Positions 35,795-46,323 of a stretch of DNA of 64,000 bases are shown piece after piece. Numbering within the stretch: the stretch's first letter is position 1; every line of letters starts with the position of its first letter. Source of the stretch: Verminephrobacter eiseniae EF01-2. Lineage in GTDB: Bacteria > Pseudomonadota > Gammaproteobacteria > Burkholderiales > Burkholderiaceae_C. The stretch is from positions 4,204,501-4,268,500 of the forward strand of contig NC_008786.1 in the NCBI RefSeq assembly GCF_000015565.1. Direction: 5' to 3'. The notes below the pieces were generated by a model. It was not told the origin of the DNA. It worked only from the letters and a program-made list of their open reading frames with translations, and ran no database searches. Position numbers and translations under genes: made by a program.

Positions 35795-37492
35795 ACTGAG
35801 AGTCTGAGAGTTTTTCGATTTTCAGAAGGTGGACGGCTGCCCTACGCCAGCCATGGCGGCGGGTTCGCGGCGCGAGTGAGGTAGCCACAGTGCGGCGGGT
35901 ACGTTGGCTTTGAGCGTTGCAGGTCGCTCACCATGGCCTTGCGGCGCATTGATCCTGGCGCGCAGGGCCCTCAAGTCAGCGCTGCCGCACCTGCGCACGC
36001 ACCTGTGCCCCAGCCGATGAGCTGCGGCGCCAGCGCCACCGTCCTCATCAGGTTGTGTGCCAGGGCATACCACCAGGCAATGCACTTGACCTTGGCCAGT
36101 CCGCGCACGGGCATGCGCAGCAGGCCGCGGTTGCGCGCCTGCGCGTTCACGCATTCGGCCGTGGCCGCCCGATCCTTGTAGATCTCGCGGGCCTCATCGG
36201 TGCTCATGCGCTGGCGCCACTGCGCCACGGCTGTGCTGTCGCCGGCCTTGGGTTGGAACTGGCTGCCCGGTGCGGGCGGCGGCTGCTCGTCGTCCTGGCC
36301 TTGGCTCTTTCCCTTGGGTGCCCTGGCTTGGGGCACCGGCGCATAGACCTCGGTCTTGTCGGCCACCGCGTCCAGTTGGCCGTGCGCTGGCAAGCCGCCG
36401 TCGACCAGCCATTGTTCGGCCGCCTTGCCCACGCGCTGGTGCACTTGTTGGACCATGGGCGCCAACTGGGCCATGTCGCTGCCGGCGGTGACGGTGTCCA
36501 CGCCCACGATCACCTGGCTGGCGCAGTCGGTGGCCAGTTGCACGTTGTAGGCCGGGCGCCAGCCGCCGTCGGCCATCTTCATGTTGCTGGCATCGGCATC
36601 TGTCGTGCTGGCACGCGCCTTGTCGATCGGCCGGCCATTGCGCTGCTTGATTGCCTCCAACTCGGGCAGCCGCGCCAGTGCCGCGGCCAGTTGCTGCTCG
36701 CGCAGCTCGGCTGCCCGCAGCCTGGCCGCCTGTGCCCGTCGCTCGGCCTGCCCCGGGTTCTCGCGGGCTTGCTCCTTGAGCGAGTGCACCATCTCGGTGG
36801 CCTTGGCATGGTGCTCCTTGAGCGTGCCCTTGCGCCGGAACGAGGCCGCCCCGGCGCTGGCGCGTACCCGCATGCCGTCTTGCGCCACGCGCACCAGCCG
36901 GATCACCCCGACGGCAGCCAGCGCGGCCACGTTGTGGCTGAGCAGGCGGTCCATCAGCGCCTCGTTGCCCACCCGAAAGTCATTGAGCGCGTGGTAGTTC
37001 ACCGACACACCACCACAGATCCAGCGGTACGCGTCGTGGCTTTGGCTCAACCGGGCGACCTCGCGCCCGCTGCCGACGCCATCCAGCGTGGCGTACAGCC
37101 ACAGCGAGAACAGGATGCGTGGATCAATGGCCCGGCGCCCAGGCGCCGAACCTCGGGCCCGGATGGCATCGAACAGCACGCTCAGATCCTGCTGCTCCAC
37201 GTAGCGCCACACCAGCCGGGCCCGATGGTCTGCAGGCAGCAGCGAATCCAGGTCGGATGCGCGCAGCTCCACTTGCAAACGGTTGGGCTCCTGCACGCGT
37301 GCCGGGGCACTGGCTGGCGGTGCGCTACAAGGGTGCATTGGCGCGCCAGCACTCGCTGCTGGCACATCCATGCCTTCGAACATGGCCTGATCCTGGGGCA
37401 TCGCGGAGCGCTGGCTTGACGTCATACCTTGCCCAAGCCAGTCTCGGGCCACTTCCCAACGGTCAGCGGGGAAAAACTCTCAAGCTCTGAGT
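35795..37492. mobile_element. IS1182-family insertion sequence, about 1.7 kb
   Basis: Imperfect terminal inverted repeats bound the element: actgagagtctgagagtttt at 35795 and the complement of gaaaaactctcaagctctga ending at 37492. The inner part GAGAGTTTTTC is perfect. It contains one transposase on the minus strand, with 176 bp of noncoding DNA after its stop. Boundaries come from these repeats; I do not see a clear target duplication. To its right, 37493-37544 holds only a short ACACAC/GTGTGT hairpin. Confidence 0.75.
35971..37425 (-). CDS. IS1182-type DDE transposase
   Basis: A 484-residue transposase. An N-terminal DUF772-type domain (RASDLDSLLPADHRARLVWRYV, then RRAIDPRILFSLWLYATLDG) is followed by the DDE domain. 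Asp residues are seen in VAQDGMRVRASAG and QWLVDGGLPAHGQLDAV. The terminal YKDRAATAECVNAQARNRG motif carries the Glu, followed by VRGLAKVKCIAWWYALAHNL. It appears full length and uninterrupted, so the element may be active. The ATG at 37425 was preferred to a GTG at 37452. Confidence 0.88.
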   Translation of the reverse strand: MTSSQRSAMPQDQAMFEGMDVPAASAGAPMHPCSAPPASAPARVQEPNRLQVELRASDLDSLLPADHRARLVWRYVEQQDLSVLFDAIRARGSAPGRRAIDPRILFSLWLYATLDGVGSGREVARLSQSHDAYRWICGGVSVNYHALNDFRVGNEALMDRLLSHNVAALAAVGVIRLVRVAQDGMRVRASAGAASFRRKGTLKEHHAKATEMVHSLKEQARENPGQAERRAQAARLRAAELREQQLAAALARLPELEAIKQRNGRPIDKARASTTDADASNMKMADGGWRPAYNVQLATDCASQVIVGVDTVTAGSDMAQLAPMVQQVHQRVGKAAEQWLVDGGLPAHGQLDAVADKTEVYAPVPQARAPKGKSQGQDDEQPPPAPGSQFQPKAGDSTAVAQWRQRMSTDEAREIYKDRAATAECVNAQARNRGLLRMPVRGLAKVKCIAWWYALAHNLMRTVALAPQLIGWGTGACAGAAALT

Positions 37493-37544
37493 ACACACAC
37501 ACACTCAGTGTGTCTGGTGCGTTTGCTCACAGCGGTTCAGTGGC

Positions 37545-38059
37545 TCGCAAGGACCGGATGCTGCCGCTGTCGCCAGGGCGTGCCGAGAGCCACGGATTCG
37601 AGTACAAGAGAAACGGCACGCTGAGCTTGTTCGCGGCGCTGAACACCGCCACCGGCCAAGTGCTGGGCAAGACCGCGGCGCGCCACACCAGCGAGCAGTT
37701 CGTTGCCTTCCTTACCGACATCGTCGCCAGCCAGTGCGAGCGGCAGGAGATCCATGTCATCTGCGACAACGTCAGCAGCCACAAGACCCAGCGCGTGCGG
37801 GACTTCCTTGTACGGCACGGCAACGTGCGCATGCACTTCACACCCACGTACTCGTCGTGGCTGAACCAGGTGGAGAACTGGTTCTCGCGCATTCAGCGTG
37901 ATGTCATAACCCGCAGCGTATTTACCTCGGTGCAGGACTTGGGGCGAAAGCTGATGCGCTACATCCGCGAACACCACAAGAATCCCAAGCCCATCAAGTG
38001 GAAGTACGACGATCCATCACGGCGCATTCGACAGGGGCTTATTCAATGATGCAGTGGAC
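37545..38059 (+). mobile_element. Truncated IS630-family element (3' part of the 51.2-kb type)
   Basis: From 37545 the sequence matches the second half of the IS630 transposase encoded at 51167-52228, starting at RKDRMLPLSPGRAESHGFEY. It keeps the DDE Asp (VICDNVSSHKT) and Glu (SSWLNQVENWFSRIQ), ends with a stop at 38049 and finishes at the terminal repeat TGCAGTGGAC at 38059. The 5' half and left end are missing. The visible protein differs from the intact copy at a handful of residues. It cannot make a complete transposase. Confidence 0.88.
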
Positions 38060-38385
38060 TAGTACCGCTGCACAGAGGTTTTGACGGAATGGCAGGGCTG
38101 CAGGACAGGCAAGCAGTTGTGGTCAATGAGCAGTTCGATACTGCGCGCCATGCCCGCTTGGCGGCGGATCAGTCCATCGCGTTCGAGATGGAGCACCATC
38201 TGATGGATGGACGGTGCGGTGACACCAAAAAAGCGCTGCATATCACGCTCAGCCGGTGCGCGGGCGTTGATCAGTCCATAGGCCCAGATGAAAGCCAGAT
38301 ACTGGCCTTGCTTGTTGGTGAACCCCGGGCAGCCTGAACGTGGCTCAGACAACGCCATCGATTTTTGATCCATTTGTTGATCCAT
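38059..38385 (-). CDS. LexA-like winged-HTH passenger protein of the IS630 element
   Basis: A 108-residue protein with the pattern [33 protein letters not shown], then [19 protein letters not shown] and ARSIELLI. This resembles the N-terminal DNA-binding domain of LexA (the segment ending RSIELL) without the protease domain. It lies inside the element's terminal repeats and diverges from the transposase with 47 bp between starts, so it could repress transposition. The stop codon TAG is made from the TA target plus one flanking base (38059-38061). Function is inference. Confidence 0.7.
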   Translation of the reverse strand: MDQQMDQKSMALSEPRSGCPGFTNKQGQYLAFIWAYGLINARAPAERDMQRFFGVTAPSIHQMVLHLERDGLIRRQAGMARSIELLIDHNCLPVLQPCHSVKTSVQRY

Positions 38386-39577
38386 TCTTGACTCCAGCGA
38401 TCAAAGGAGGCTCCTTGAAGGAAGCCATCCGAATGAATCTACAGTATCGAGTCGAACTTGAGCCGTCCGAGCAAGAAATGCTTGCCACCTTGCTGGGCGC
38501 AGGCAAGCATGCGGCCCGCACGCTCAAGCGAGCACAAATTCTGCTGGCTGCTCACGCTGGCCGCGATGACGCGAGCATTGCCGCTACCGTGGCGGTGGGT
38601 GAATCCACGGTGTACCGTACCAAGCGCCGCTTCGTGGAGCTGGGCCTGGAGGCTGCGCTTGCCGAGCAGGCTCGGGCTGGAGCGCAGCGCAAGCTCAGCG
38701 GCAAAGAGCAGGCCCTGCTGATTGCCACGGCCTGCGCCAATCCGCCAGCCGGGCGTGCGCGCTGGACGCTGGAATTGCTGGCCGATGAGTTCGTGAAGCT
38801 GACCGAGCACGAAGCACTATCGTGCGAGACGGTACGCAGGCGCCTGGCCGAGAATGATCTGAAGCCTTGGCGCAAGGACATGTGGTGCATCCCCAAGGTT
38901 GACGCTGAATACGTGGCGCGCATGGAGGACGTGCTCGACTTGTATGCCCAAGACCCCGACCCGCAGCAGCCGGTGGTGTGTTTCGATGAAAGCCCGACCC
39001 AGCTCATTGGTGAGGTGCGCCAGCCGATCCCGGCCGAGCCGGGCCAGCCCTTGCGCTATGACTACGAATACAAGCGCAACGGCACCGCCAATCTGTTTGT
39101 CTTCCTCGATGCGCATCGCAGCTGGCGCAGGGTCAAAGTCACCGAGCGGCGCATGGCCCAGGACTTTGCCCAGTGCATGCGTGATCTGGTGGACATCCAC
39201 TACCCGCAGGCCGAGCGCATCCGCCTCGTGCTGGACAACCTGTCAACGCACACGGCTGCTGCGCTGTACCAATCCATGCCACCACAAGAGGCACGCCGCA
39301 TCCTGCAGCGCATTGAGTTCCACTACACCCCCAAGCACGCCAGTTGGTTGAACATGGTGGAGATCGAGATCGGTGTGCTGCGGCGCCAGTGTCTGGATCG
39401 CCGCATTGATTGCCGTGAGCGGCTCATTGCTGAGATTGAGGCGTGGGAGCATCTGCGAAATGCCAGCGGTGCTCGCATCCACTGGATGTTCTCTACGGAC
39501 AAGGCCAGGCAAAAGCTAGCCAAGGCCTATCCGGTACCAGCTTGCGGCAAACCGTCATAACCTCTGTGCAGAGGTAC
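38062..39577. mobile_element. IS630-family element with HTH passenger gene
   Basis: Terminal inverted repeats GTACCGCTGCACAGAGG (from 38062) and GTACCTCTGCACAGAGG (complement, ending 39577) bound a 1516-bp element flanked by TA at 38060-38061 and 39578-39579. The inserted target was CTAG. It carries a plus-strand transposase and a divergent minus-strand helix-turn-helix gene. The left TA is shared with the end of the truncated IS630 copy, so this element landed exactly in the target site of another IS. Confidence 0.88.
38433..39560 (+). CDS. IS630-family DDE transposase
   Basis: A 375-residue transposase. N-terminal helix-turn-helix repeats ([37 protein letters not shown]) are followed by a DDE_3 domain with Asp in [10 protein letters not shown], Asp in [11 protein letters not shown] and Glu in [15 protein letters not shown]. 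It is complete, with TIRs on both sides. The start at 38433 follows a GGAAGC-like site; a longer in-frame extension upstream lacks conserved features. It is only distantly related to the transposase at 51167-52228. Confidence 0.9.
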   Translation: MNLQYRVELEPSEQEMLATLLGAGKHAARTLKRAQILLAAHAGRDDASIAATVAVGESTVYRTKRRFVELGLEAALAEQARAGAQRKLSGKEQALLIATACANPPAGRARWTLELLADEFVKLTEHEALSCETVRRRLAENDLKPWRKDMWCIPKVDAEYVARMEDVLDLYAQDPDPQQPVVCFDESPTQLIGEVRQPIPAEPGQPLRYDYEYKRNGTANLFVFLDAHRSWRRVKVTERRMAQDFAQCMRDLVDIHYPQAERIRLVLDNLSTHTAAALYQSMPPQEARRILQRIEFHYTPKHASWLNMVEIEIGVLRRQCLDRRIDCRERLIAEIEAWEHLRNASGARIHWMFSTDKARQKLAKAYPVPACGKPS

Positions 39578-40558
39578 TAGATGCAACCCCAATGGCAGGT
39601 TGTGGATGAACCGACTACGTGTACGCTTCGGCACAATAGTTTCTATTCTCCGGAGCCGGAAATCCAATCACTCTGCGGGTGATGGCAGGCGACAAAATGA
39701 TCATCCCCGCATGCCTGCAACACAGGCTCCTCACGGGCGCACAGCGCGGTTGCCTGCACGCAGCGCGTATGAAATCGACAAGCACCCGGCATATTCATGG
39801 GCGACGGCGTCTCCCCGTTGTCCGGCGTCGCCAGCGCCCTCGGTCGTTGCGGATCGGGAATGGCATCGAGCAACATGCGTGTGTAAGGGTGAGCGGGCCT
39901 GGAATAAACCTCGTCTGCAGCCCCTATTTCGCAAACTTTGCCCAGATACATGACCATCACACGGTCGCTGATGGACTTCACCACCAACAGATCGTGCGAG
40001 ATGAACACCATGGTCAACGCGAAGTCTTTCTTCGCCTGCTCCAGCAGGTTCACCACCTGCGCCTGCACCGACACGTCCAGCGCCGACACCGGCTCGTCGC
40101 AAACCAATAGCGAAGGCTGCAGCACCAACGCGCGCGCGATGCTGACACGCTGGCATTGCCCGCCCGACAACTCGTGCGGACGCCGCTGGCCAACCTGGTC
40201 CGCATCGAGTCCGACGGCGGCCAGCATCTGGTGCGCACGCTCTCGCCTTTCGGCCGCGGTGCCGAGGCCATGCACCTCCAGCGGAGTCTCGACAATTTTC
40301 TGCATGGTCTGCCGTGGATTCAACGACGAGACCGGGTCCTGAAACACCATCTGCAGGCGCGGTCGCATGGCTCGTAGAACTGCCTCGCTACGACCTGTCA
40401 AGGGCGAACGTTCGAACCAGATGGTCCCGGCCGTGGGTGGAGCCAGCATCATCAGGGCCTTGGCCAGCGTCGACTTGCCGCAGCCCGATTCGCCGACCAC
40501 GCCCAGCGTCTCTCCAGGCAGCAGGTCGAAGGATACGTCTGAGTAACCGTCTTCCGAG

Positions 40559-41724
<1,166 letters not shown>

Positions 41725-41825
41725 AGACCGCCTGCACGCGCTGCCCGCCTTTGGCCCGGTAGACACGAACCAAGTTCTCCACACGCAGCAGCGCCAGATC
41801 TGCGGCGCGCAACGCCGCCGTTCCA

Positions 41826-42845
41826 TTACCGGCCATCATTGACTCCTTGCAAAGGATTCCAGCATGCGAAGCGGTGCCGTTCTCCGGCCATTGACTCGGC
41901 TGGTGACATGCTCGCGCAGCTTGCAACGGTATCGCGGCAGCGCGGCGCAAAACCGCAGCCGGGAACCGGCTGCGCAAGGTTGGGCGGGCGCCCGCCAATC
42001 ACGTACAGCAGAGCGTGGCTGGGCGCATCCAGCCGGGGCATGGACTTCATGAGCGCCTCGGTGTAGCGCATGCGGGGCGCGGCGAACAGGTCGGCAGTCG
42101 GGGCTTCCTCGACGATGCGGCCGGCGTACATGACAGCGACGCGGTCGCACATCTGCGCCACCACGCCCAGGTTGTGGCTGATCAGCACCAGCGCCATGTG
42201 GTGCACCTCCTGCAGGCTGCGCAGCAGTTGCAGGATTTGCGCCTGCACGGTCACGTCCAGCGCCGTCGTTGGTTCATCCGCGATCAGCAAGCGCGGCCCG
42301 CAGGCCAGCGCGATCGCGATCACCGCGCGCTGTCGCATGCCGCCCGAAAGATGGTGCGGGTGGTCGTGCACGCGCCTCTCGGGCGCCGGAATCCTCACCT
42401 GCTGCAGCAATTCGACCGCCCGTTCGCGGGCAGCGCGCTCGCCCAGGTCGGTGTGGCGACGCAGCACCTGGATGATCTGCTGGCCAATGGTCAGAACCGG
42501 GTTCAGCGAAGTCATGGGGTCCTGGAAGATCATCGCGATCTCACGCCCGCGCACTGTGGACAGTTGAGCCTCATCCAGCGCGGCGATGTCGCGTCCCGAC
42601 AGCAGGATGCGGCCGGAGCGCTGGCTGTAGGGTGCCGGCGGCAGCAGTCCCATCAGGCTGCGCGCCAGTATCGATTTTCCCGAGCCCGACTCGCCAACCA
42701 CACCCAGCGTCTCGCCTCTGTTCAGCTGCAAGCTGACACCATCGACGGCACGTACCAGGCCATGGGGCGTAGCAAATCGCGTCTGCAGATTCTCGACCTG
42801 GAGCAACCGCGTCTCCAGGGCCTGCGTCGCTTGTTCAGCCATCAT
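41826..42845 (-). CDS. dppD: Dipeptide/oligopeptide ABC importer ATPase DppD
   Basis: A 339-residue ATPase with Walker A GESGSGKS, signature LSGGMRQR, Walker B LLIADEPTTALD and the oligopeptide C-terminal domain including the Cys motif GCGFAPRC. Walker A ends Lys-Ser-Ile rather than the common Lys-Ser-Thr. It works with DppB, DppC and the solute-binding protein. The ATG at 42845 overlaps the dppC stop as ATGA. Its partner dppF is disrupted, so the importer is probably inactive unless the IS is excised or another ATPase substitutes. Confidence 0.92.
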   Translation of the reverse strand: MMAEQATQALETRLLQVENLQTRFATPHGLVRAVDGVSLQLNRGETLGVVGESGSGKSILARSLMGLLPPAPYSQRSGRILLSGRDIAALDEAQLSTVRGREIAMIFQDPMTSLNPVLTIGQQIIQVLRRHTDLGERAARERAVELLQQVRIPAPERRVHDHPHHLSGGMRQRAVIAIALACGPRLLIADEPTTALDVTVQAQILQLLRSLQEVHHMALVLISHNLGVVAQMCDRVAVMYAGRIVEEAPTADLFAAPRMRYTEALMKSMPRLDAPSHALLYVIGGRPPNLAQPVPGCGFAPRCRDTVASCASMSPAESMAGERHRFACWNPLQGVNDGR

Positions 42846-43705
42846 GCTGCACTCTCCCGAACGTCCAGTGAGCGCTGCACATACTCGCCCACACGGTTCA
42901 ACGCAAAAATGGTGACGAAGAACACCAGCGCAGGGAAGAACACTGCGTGCGGCGCCTCGTGCATGTTGCTGACCTCGGCCGCGATCATCCCGCCCAGCGT
43001 CGGCATCGGCGGAGGAACGCTGAGACCCAGAAAACTCAGAGTGCCTTCGGCCACTGCGGCCAGCGCCACCATCAGCAAGGCATACACCATGACCGGCGTG
43101 ACCAGGTTGGGCACGATCTCCCGCATCATGATGCGCAGGTCGCGCATGCCGGTGGCGCGCGCGGCCATGACGAAGCTCTGTTGCGCGAACATCAGCGTGT
43201 TGACCCGCGTAATGCGCGTGAAGGAACTGGCGAACACCAGGCCAAGCGCCAGGATCACCTTTGGCAGCGCTGCACCGGGATAGGACATCAGCGCCAACAC
43301 CAACACCAGCGGCGGGAACGCCATCAGGATGTTGTTGGCCGCCAGGATCCAACGCTCCACGTTCCCGCGGTAGTAGCCGGCCAGTAAACCAAAAAGCCCA
43401 CCGATCAGCACGCCCACAGTCACCGACCCCAGTGCGACGGTCAGCGTGATGCGCAGGCCGAACACGATCCGGGACAATACGTCACGCCCCAAACCGTCGG
43501 AGCCGAGCCAGTGGCCTTCACCGGGTGGTGCAAGCATCAGCAGCAGGTCCTGCTCCAGTGGGTCGCGCAATGGCAACCAGGGTGCCAGAACGGCTGCCAG
43601 CGCCACCAGAGTCAACCAGCCGGCCGGCATCCACAAGCCAAGCAACCGCCGGGTATTGCGCCGCCGCGACACGGCATCAGCGCGGTCAGTCAGCGCCACC
43701 CTCAT
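42842..43705 (-). CDS. dppC: Dipeptide/oligopeptide ABC importer permease DppC
   Basis: A 287-residue inner-membrane permease of the DppC/OppC family. It has an N-terminal membrane segment followed by HWLGSDGLGRDVLSRIVFG, the family hallmark, and the EAA loop AARATGMRDLRIMMREIVPN. The C-terminal part has LSFLGLSVPPPMPTLGGMI. It overlaps the dppB stop and dppD start by 4 bp each. Confidence 0.93.
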   Translation of the reverse strand: MRVALTDRADAVSRRRNTRRLLGLWMPAGWLTLVALAAVLAPWLPLRDPLEQDLLLMLAPPGEGHWLGSDGLGRDVLSRIVFGLRITLTVALGSVTVGVLIGGLFGLLAGYYRGNVERWILAANNILMAFPPLVLVLALMSYPGAALPKVILALGLVFASSFTRITRVNTLMFAQQSFVMAARATGMRDLRIMMREIVPNLVTPVMVYALLMVALAAVAEGTLSFLGLSVPPPMPTLGGMIAAEVSNMHEAPHAVFFPALVFFVTIFALNRVGEYVQRSLDVRESAA

Positions 43706-44658
43706 GCGCCCCCCCGTTCATCGCGCAGTCGCGGGTCGAGCAGGAAGTAGATGAGGTCCACCAGCAGGTTGATGGCGATGAAACTGATGGCGACAAAAAG
43801 CACGATCGCCTGCATCACGAGAAACTCCTTCTGGTAGATGGATTCGACAAGCAGCTGTCCCAGGCCGGGCAGACCAAACAGCACCTCGATGGTCAGCGCG
43901 CCGCCGAGCATGCGCCCAACGTTCAGCCCCACTGTGGTAACCAGGTTCAGCGAAGCCGGCCGCAGAGCATTGCCGACCAAGATGCGCACCACCGACAGAC
44001 CCATGCCACGCGCCAGCAGGATGAAATTCTGTTGCAGCGTCTGGATCATTTCGCTGCGCAGCACGCGCACGTAGATCGGTAAGTCGTGCAAAGCCAGCGC
44101 CAGCACCGGCAGCACCATGGATTTGAGATTGCCCGACACGCTTTCGCCAAGCGGAACGAAGCCGGACGCCGGCAGCCATTGCAATTTCAGCGCCACGAAG
44201 TAGATCAACAACACGCCTACCAAAAACGAGGGCGAAGACAGGAACACCAGAGAGACGCTCATGGTGGCCCGGTCAACAACCCGGCCCTGCCGGTAGGCTG
44301 ACCAGACGCCAAGTGGAATCGACAGGCTGAGCGAGACGAGCACGGTCAGCACCATCAGTTCGAGGGTGACCGGTAGCCGCGCCCCGATCGCATCGAGCAC
44401 CGGTTCACCCGAACGCATGGAACGCCCGAAGTCGCCCTGAAACGCCCGCCCCAGCCACTGCAGATAGCGCTCGTACAGCGGTCGGTCCAGGCCGAGTTGC
44501 TGGCGGGCAGCCGCCAGCAATTCCGGAGTGGCCGAATCCCCGAGCATGATCAGAGCAAGGTCGCCCGGCAGAAAGGCAACCAGCGCGAAACTGACCATGG
44601 AAACGGCCAGCACAGCCCCGGCTACCGGCAGCAGCCCATGCAGCAGACGTGAGAGCAT
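43702..44658 (-). CDS. dppB: Dipeptide/oligopeptide ABC importer permease DppB
   Basis: A 318-residue inner-membrane permease of the DppB/OppB family, with an N-terminal anchor and FLPGDLALIMLGDSATPELLAAARQQLGLDRPL. Its EAA loop reads ARGMGLSVVRILVGNALRP, and the C-terminal part has GGALTIEVLFGLPGLGQLL. It begins 5 bp after the binding-protein stop. All family features are intact. Confidence 0.93.
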   Translation of the reverse strand: MLSRLLHGLLPVAGAVLAVSMVSFALVAFLPGDLALIMLGDSATPELLAAARQQLGLDRPLYERYLQWLGRAFQGDFGRSMRSGEPVLDAIGARLPVTLELMVLTVLVSLSLSIPLGVWSAYRQGRVVDRATMSVSLVFLSSPSFLVGVLLIYFVALKLQWLPASGFVPLGESVSGNLKSMVLPVLALALHDLPIYVRVLRSEMIQTLQQNFILLARGMGLSVVRILVGNALRPASLNLVTTVGLNVGRMLGGALTIEVLFGLPGLGQLLVESIYQKEFLVMQAIVLFVAISFIAINLLVDLIYFLLDPRLRDERGGA

Positions 44659-44662
44659 CGGC

Positions 44663-46228
44663 TTACTCTTTCCAGACCGCGCCTACGCGAATCAGTGAGT
44701 CTGGTACCAGTTCTACCCCACGCACGGCCTGCGTCGTGACGATGGGAGCGGTGATGTAGGCCAGGAACACGTATGGCAAATCCTTGGCCAGCAGTTGTGA
44801 AATCTGGTTATAGATTTGATTGCGTTTGCTCGGATCCATCTCCATGCGGCCCGCGTCGAGCAAACGGTCCATTTCGGGATTCGCGTATTGGATATAGTTG
44901 GACGAGATCTTCTTCTCAGCATTGCTGGAATGGAAGAAGGTGTAGGCGTTCAGATCGGGGTCGGGACGGCCAGACCAGCGAAACAGCGTCGTATCGAATT
45001 CGTGGGTGAGCATGTTTTGCACCAGCCGCGCCTGATCGACTGGCGTAAGGGTCACCTTGATGCCCGCACGCTGCCACATCTGCTGCAGCGCTTGCGCGGC
45101 CTGCAACGCTATAGGGGTGTTGTCCATCATCAGGCGCAGTTCCACCGCTTGCCCGTATTCGGCCAGCAGTGCCTTCGCCTTGTCCAGGTCATAGGCTGGG
45201 TAGTCCGTGACTGGCGACAGGCCTGGCAGCCCCTCACCAAAGGGTGTGGTAGCGACCTTGTACATACCCTGGTACACAGCCTTCACGAGCAACTCGCGTT
45301 GCGTTGCGTGAGCGATCGCCTTGCGCACGCGCATATCCGCCAGCGCCGGATGCTTCGTCCGCAAGGCGATGAATATCGAGCCGAAACCATCAGGCTCCAG
45401 GACCTTGAATCGCCTGTCCTTTTTAGCTGCAGCGACGAACTTGGGCGAAGCCTGGGTCAGGATGTCGAGTGCTCCGGACTGGAACGTGGATTCGCGCGTC
45501 TCGTTGCTTTGCAGCCCACGGTAGATCAGCCGATCCGCATAGGGCTGTCCCTGCCGCCAGTAGTTGGGATTGCGCTCACCCACAAAGCGTGAGCCCTTGA
45601 CCCATTCAACCAGCTTGAATGCCCCGGTGCCAACCGGGACATTGCCGAACCCCACCGGATCGGCCTTGAGGGCTTTCGGCGAGGCCATCATGGCAGCCGT
45701 ATCCGCCAGCAATGCCGCGAAAGCAACACTTGGCGCTTGCAGCCGGACCACGACCGTATGCGTATCAACGGCTTTGACCGATTCGACACTGCTGATGTTG
45801 GCCAGGCATCGGCAGTTGTTGACCGGATCACGCACACGGTCCAGGTTGTAGACCACGGCATCCGCATCGAAGGGCGTGCCATCGTGGAAAGTCACACCCT
45901 GGCGCAGTTTCAAGGTGTAGGCCCTCCCATCCGGCGAAATCTCGTAGGCCGTAGCCAAGCTGGGCACCAGCTTGCCGCTGGCGTCAATGTCTAGCAGCGT
46001 GTCGAAAACCGCCATCGCATACTGACGCTCGACATAGGAGCCCAGCCGCAAGGGGTCAAGCGACGCCGGATCGGCCTCAACGCCGATGTTCAAGGTACCG
46101 CCGCGTTTGGGCGTTTCCGTCTGTGCCCGGGCCAAGGTAGTGGCCGCCAGACCGGCCAGGACTGCCGTGGCGACCGCGCCGCGCAGGGTCAGGCTCCAGC
46201 ACCGGATCGGTGATTGCAAGTCAAACAT
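44663..46228 (-). CDS. Periplasmic peptide-binding protein (SBP family 5)
   Basis: A 521-residue extracellular solute-binding protein. The N-terminus has a signal peptide (GAVATAVLAGLAATTLARAQ), cut by signal peptidase I since no lipobox Cys is present. The mature part starts GGTLNIGVEADPASLDPLRLG, and LRQGVTFHDGTPFDADAVVYNLDR is the family 5 motif. It recognises peptides, opines or similar solutes for DppBCDF. It is the first gene of its operon; the 95 bp upstream of it (46229-46323) show no further gene. Confidence 0.92.
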   Translation of the reverse strand: MFDLQSPIRCWSLTLRGAVATAVLAGLAATTLARAQTETPKRGGTLNIGVEADPASLDPLRLGSYVERQYAMAVFDTLLDIDASGKLVPSLATAYEISPDGRAYTLKLRQGVTFHDGTPFDADAVVYNLDRVRDPVNNCRCLANISSVESVKAVDTHTVVVRLQAPSVAFAALLADTAAMMASPKALKADPVGFGNVPVGTGAFKLVEWVKGSRFVGERNPNYWRQGQPYADRLIYRGLQSNETRESTFQSGALDILTQASPKFVAAAKKDRRFKVLEPDGFGSIFIALRTKHPALADMRVRKAIAHATQRELLVKAVYQGMYKVATTPFGEGLPGLSPVTDYPAYDLDKAKALLAEYGQAVELRLMMDNTPIALQAAQALQQMWQRAGIKVTLTPVDQARLVQNMLTHEFDTTLFRWSGRPDPDLNAYTFFHSSNAEKKISSNYIQYANPEMDRLLDAGRMEMDPSKRNQIYNQISQLLAKDLPYVFLAYITAPIVTTQAVRGVELVPDSLIRVGAVWKE

Positions 46229-46323
46229 CTTGTCTCCTATAAATATGTAATGGTTCGATGCGCGAATGACGCCTCTATATCTGGGTCTAGGCGCAGGGTT
46301 TACTGCAACGGCGACCGAGAGCG

